Assembly: GCA_026389975.1 (NCBI GenBank)
Contig: JAPLGV010000287.1
Span: forward strand, 1-5,004
DNA from: Chloroflexota bacterium
GTDB lineage: Bacteria > Chloroflexota > Anaerolineae > Anaerolineales > Villigracilaceae
Direction: 5' to 3'
Length of the DNA: 5,004 nucleotides
Shown here: positions 4,590-5,004 of the stretch, piece by piece
Position numbering within the stretch: the first letter of the stretch is position 1
Layout: each line of letters starts with the position of its first letter
The notes under the pieces: generated by a model
Told to the model about the DNA's origin: nothing
Seen by the model: the letters and a program-made list of their open reading frames with translations, nothing else
The model's database searches: none
Made by a program: the position numbers and the translations under genes

Positions 4590-4608
4590 CCTGCCTCCGC
4601 GACGTTAC

Positions 4609-4634
4609 CCATTCCCCATTCACCATTAACCATT
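4609..4634. repeat. Four-copy heptamer tandem repeat (CCATTNN)
   Basis: CCATT recurs at 4609, 4616, 4623 and 4630 with an exact period of 7 bases; the last two bases of each unit vary. Short tandem heptamers of this type occur in intergenic DNA of several bacteria, notably cyanobacteria. No coding role is likely. Confidence 0.7.
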
Positions 4635-4749
4635 CTCTTTCCGCCTTCTGCCTCATCCCGTGACTTAATATTTTCAAAATGGGGATTTCTGTCTCTTGCG
4701 CGAAGCGGCGAATTAATGGACAATTACCATAACTGAAAAAGGAGACCCT

Positions 4750-5004
4750 ATGACAATACAGTTTGCCCCTACCAAGTTGAAGCTTATCCGCCCGGTTCCT
4801 TCGGATATTGACATTGCCCAAGCCTCGGACATCAAACCCATTGCCCTGGTTGCCGAGGAAGTGGGCATCCTGCCCGAAGAATTGGAATTTTATGGTCCTT
4901 ATAAGGCCAAAGTGAAACTGGAAATTCTCGAACGCCTGAAAGATATCCCGAATGGAAAATATGTTGACGTGACCGCCATCACGCCCACGCCGCTGGGGGA
5001 GGGC
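4750..5004 (+). CDS. fhs: Formate-tetrahydrofolate ligase, N-terminal 85 residues (runs off right edge)
   Basis: The enzyme (10-formyltetrahydrofolate synthetase) joins formate to tetrahydrofolate at the cost of ATP and feeds one-carbon units to purine synthesis or the Wood-Ljungdahl pathway; it is cytosolic. Visible family features are PVPSDIDIAQASDIKPIALVA (15-35), GILPEELEFYGPYKAKV (39-55), LERLKDIPNGKYVDVTAITP (60-79) and TPLGEG (80-85), the beginning of the TPxGEGKTT nucleotide-binding loop where the window ends. The full protein is usually about 550-590 residues. The ATG at 4750 is preceded by AAAAAGGAG ending 5 nt upstream, and no other in-frame start fits. The leader region contains the hairpins and terminator-like structure described separately, so attenuation is possible but unproven. 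Confidence 0.96.
   Translation, partial: MTIQFAPTKLKLIRPVPSDIDIAQASDIKPIALVAEEVGILPEELEFYGPYKAKVKLEILERLKDIPNGKYVDVTAITPTPLGEG

Noticed and set aside
4321..4600. ZTP (pfl), THF or SAM-I riboswitch upstream of fhs
   Set aside because: CCGGGAG occurs twice, which recalled the ZTP class, but its other conserved segments (UGGCG and CGCCUGGGC-like) are absent; no match to the THF or SAM-I cores either.
4328..4663. 111-codon open frame on the plus strand
   Set aside because: Its translation runs through hairpins, the inverted repeat and the heptamer array (giving HSPFTINHS), typical of non-coding repeats; no ribosome binding site.
4696..4724. fhs promoter TTGCGC-17-GACAAT
   Set aside because: The spacing is right, but the match to consensus at both boxes is too weak to support.
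4366..4821. 151-codon open frame on the minus strand
   Set aside because: It overlaps the fhs start and the same repeats in antisense; no recognisable domain.

Overview
The window is bacterial chromosome of moderate GC, holding five chromosomal genes (two cut by the window edges) and one complete insertion sequence. The closing gene is the start of formate-tetrahydrofolate ligase. The mix of fhs, DsrE-like and SoxB-like genes would fit an environmental bacterium, possibly an anaerobe such as Chloroflexota; this is a weak inference from general resemblance and no marker gene is present.

Left part (1-1865, minus strand): three genes read leftwards in the order DsrE-family protein, DUF202 membrane protein, and a SoxB/5'-nucleotidase-type metallophosphoesterase that runs off the left edge. 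DsrE and SoxB-like folds are both known from sulfur metabolism, so this may be a small sulfur-linked gene set. The DUF202 gene has a good ribosome binding site but no standard start codon. Upstream (1866-2502) lies a LOG-family gene, also leftward, with its own recognisable promoter.

Middle (2586-4287): a complete 1.7-kb IS110-family element of the IS1111 type. It has a DEDD/serine transposase (419 aa), subterminal 10-bp inverted repeats, a short left end, and about 360 bases of non-coding right end. The right end contains what I read as the element's bridge RNA (seekRNA). Two internal loops, each capped by a related GAGG...CCTC hairpin, carry segments that match the chromosomal sequence flanking this copy (target loop) and the element's own two ends (donor loop). 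All the matches line up on one CT dinucleotide, which also fixes the element's boundaries. This is the most interesting thing in the window.

Right part (4288-4749): about 460 bases without a convincing gene. It contains a cluster of GTCCC-bearing hairpins, a 24-nt imperfect inverted repeat enclosing a terminator-like hairpin, and four copies of a heptamer repeat. Then comes fhs (4750 onward, plus strand), cut at the right edge just inside its ATP-binding loop. The element was inserted between the divergently oriented LOG gene and fhs, immediately after an orphan terminator-like hairpin, and interrupts neither gene.
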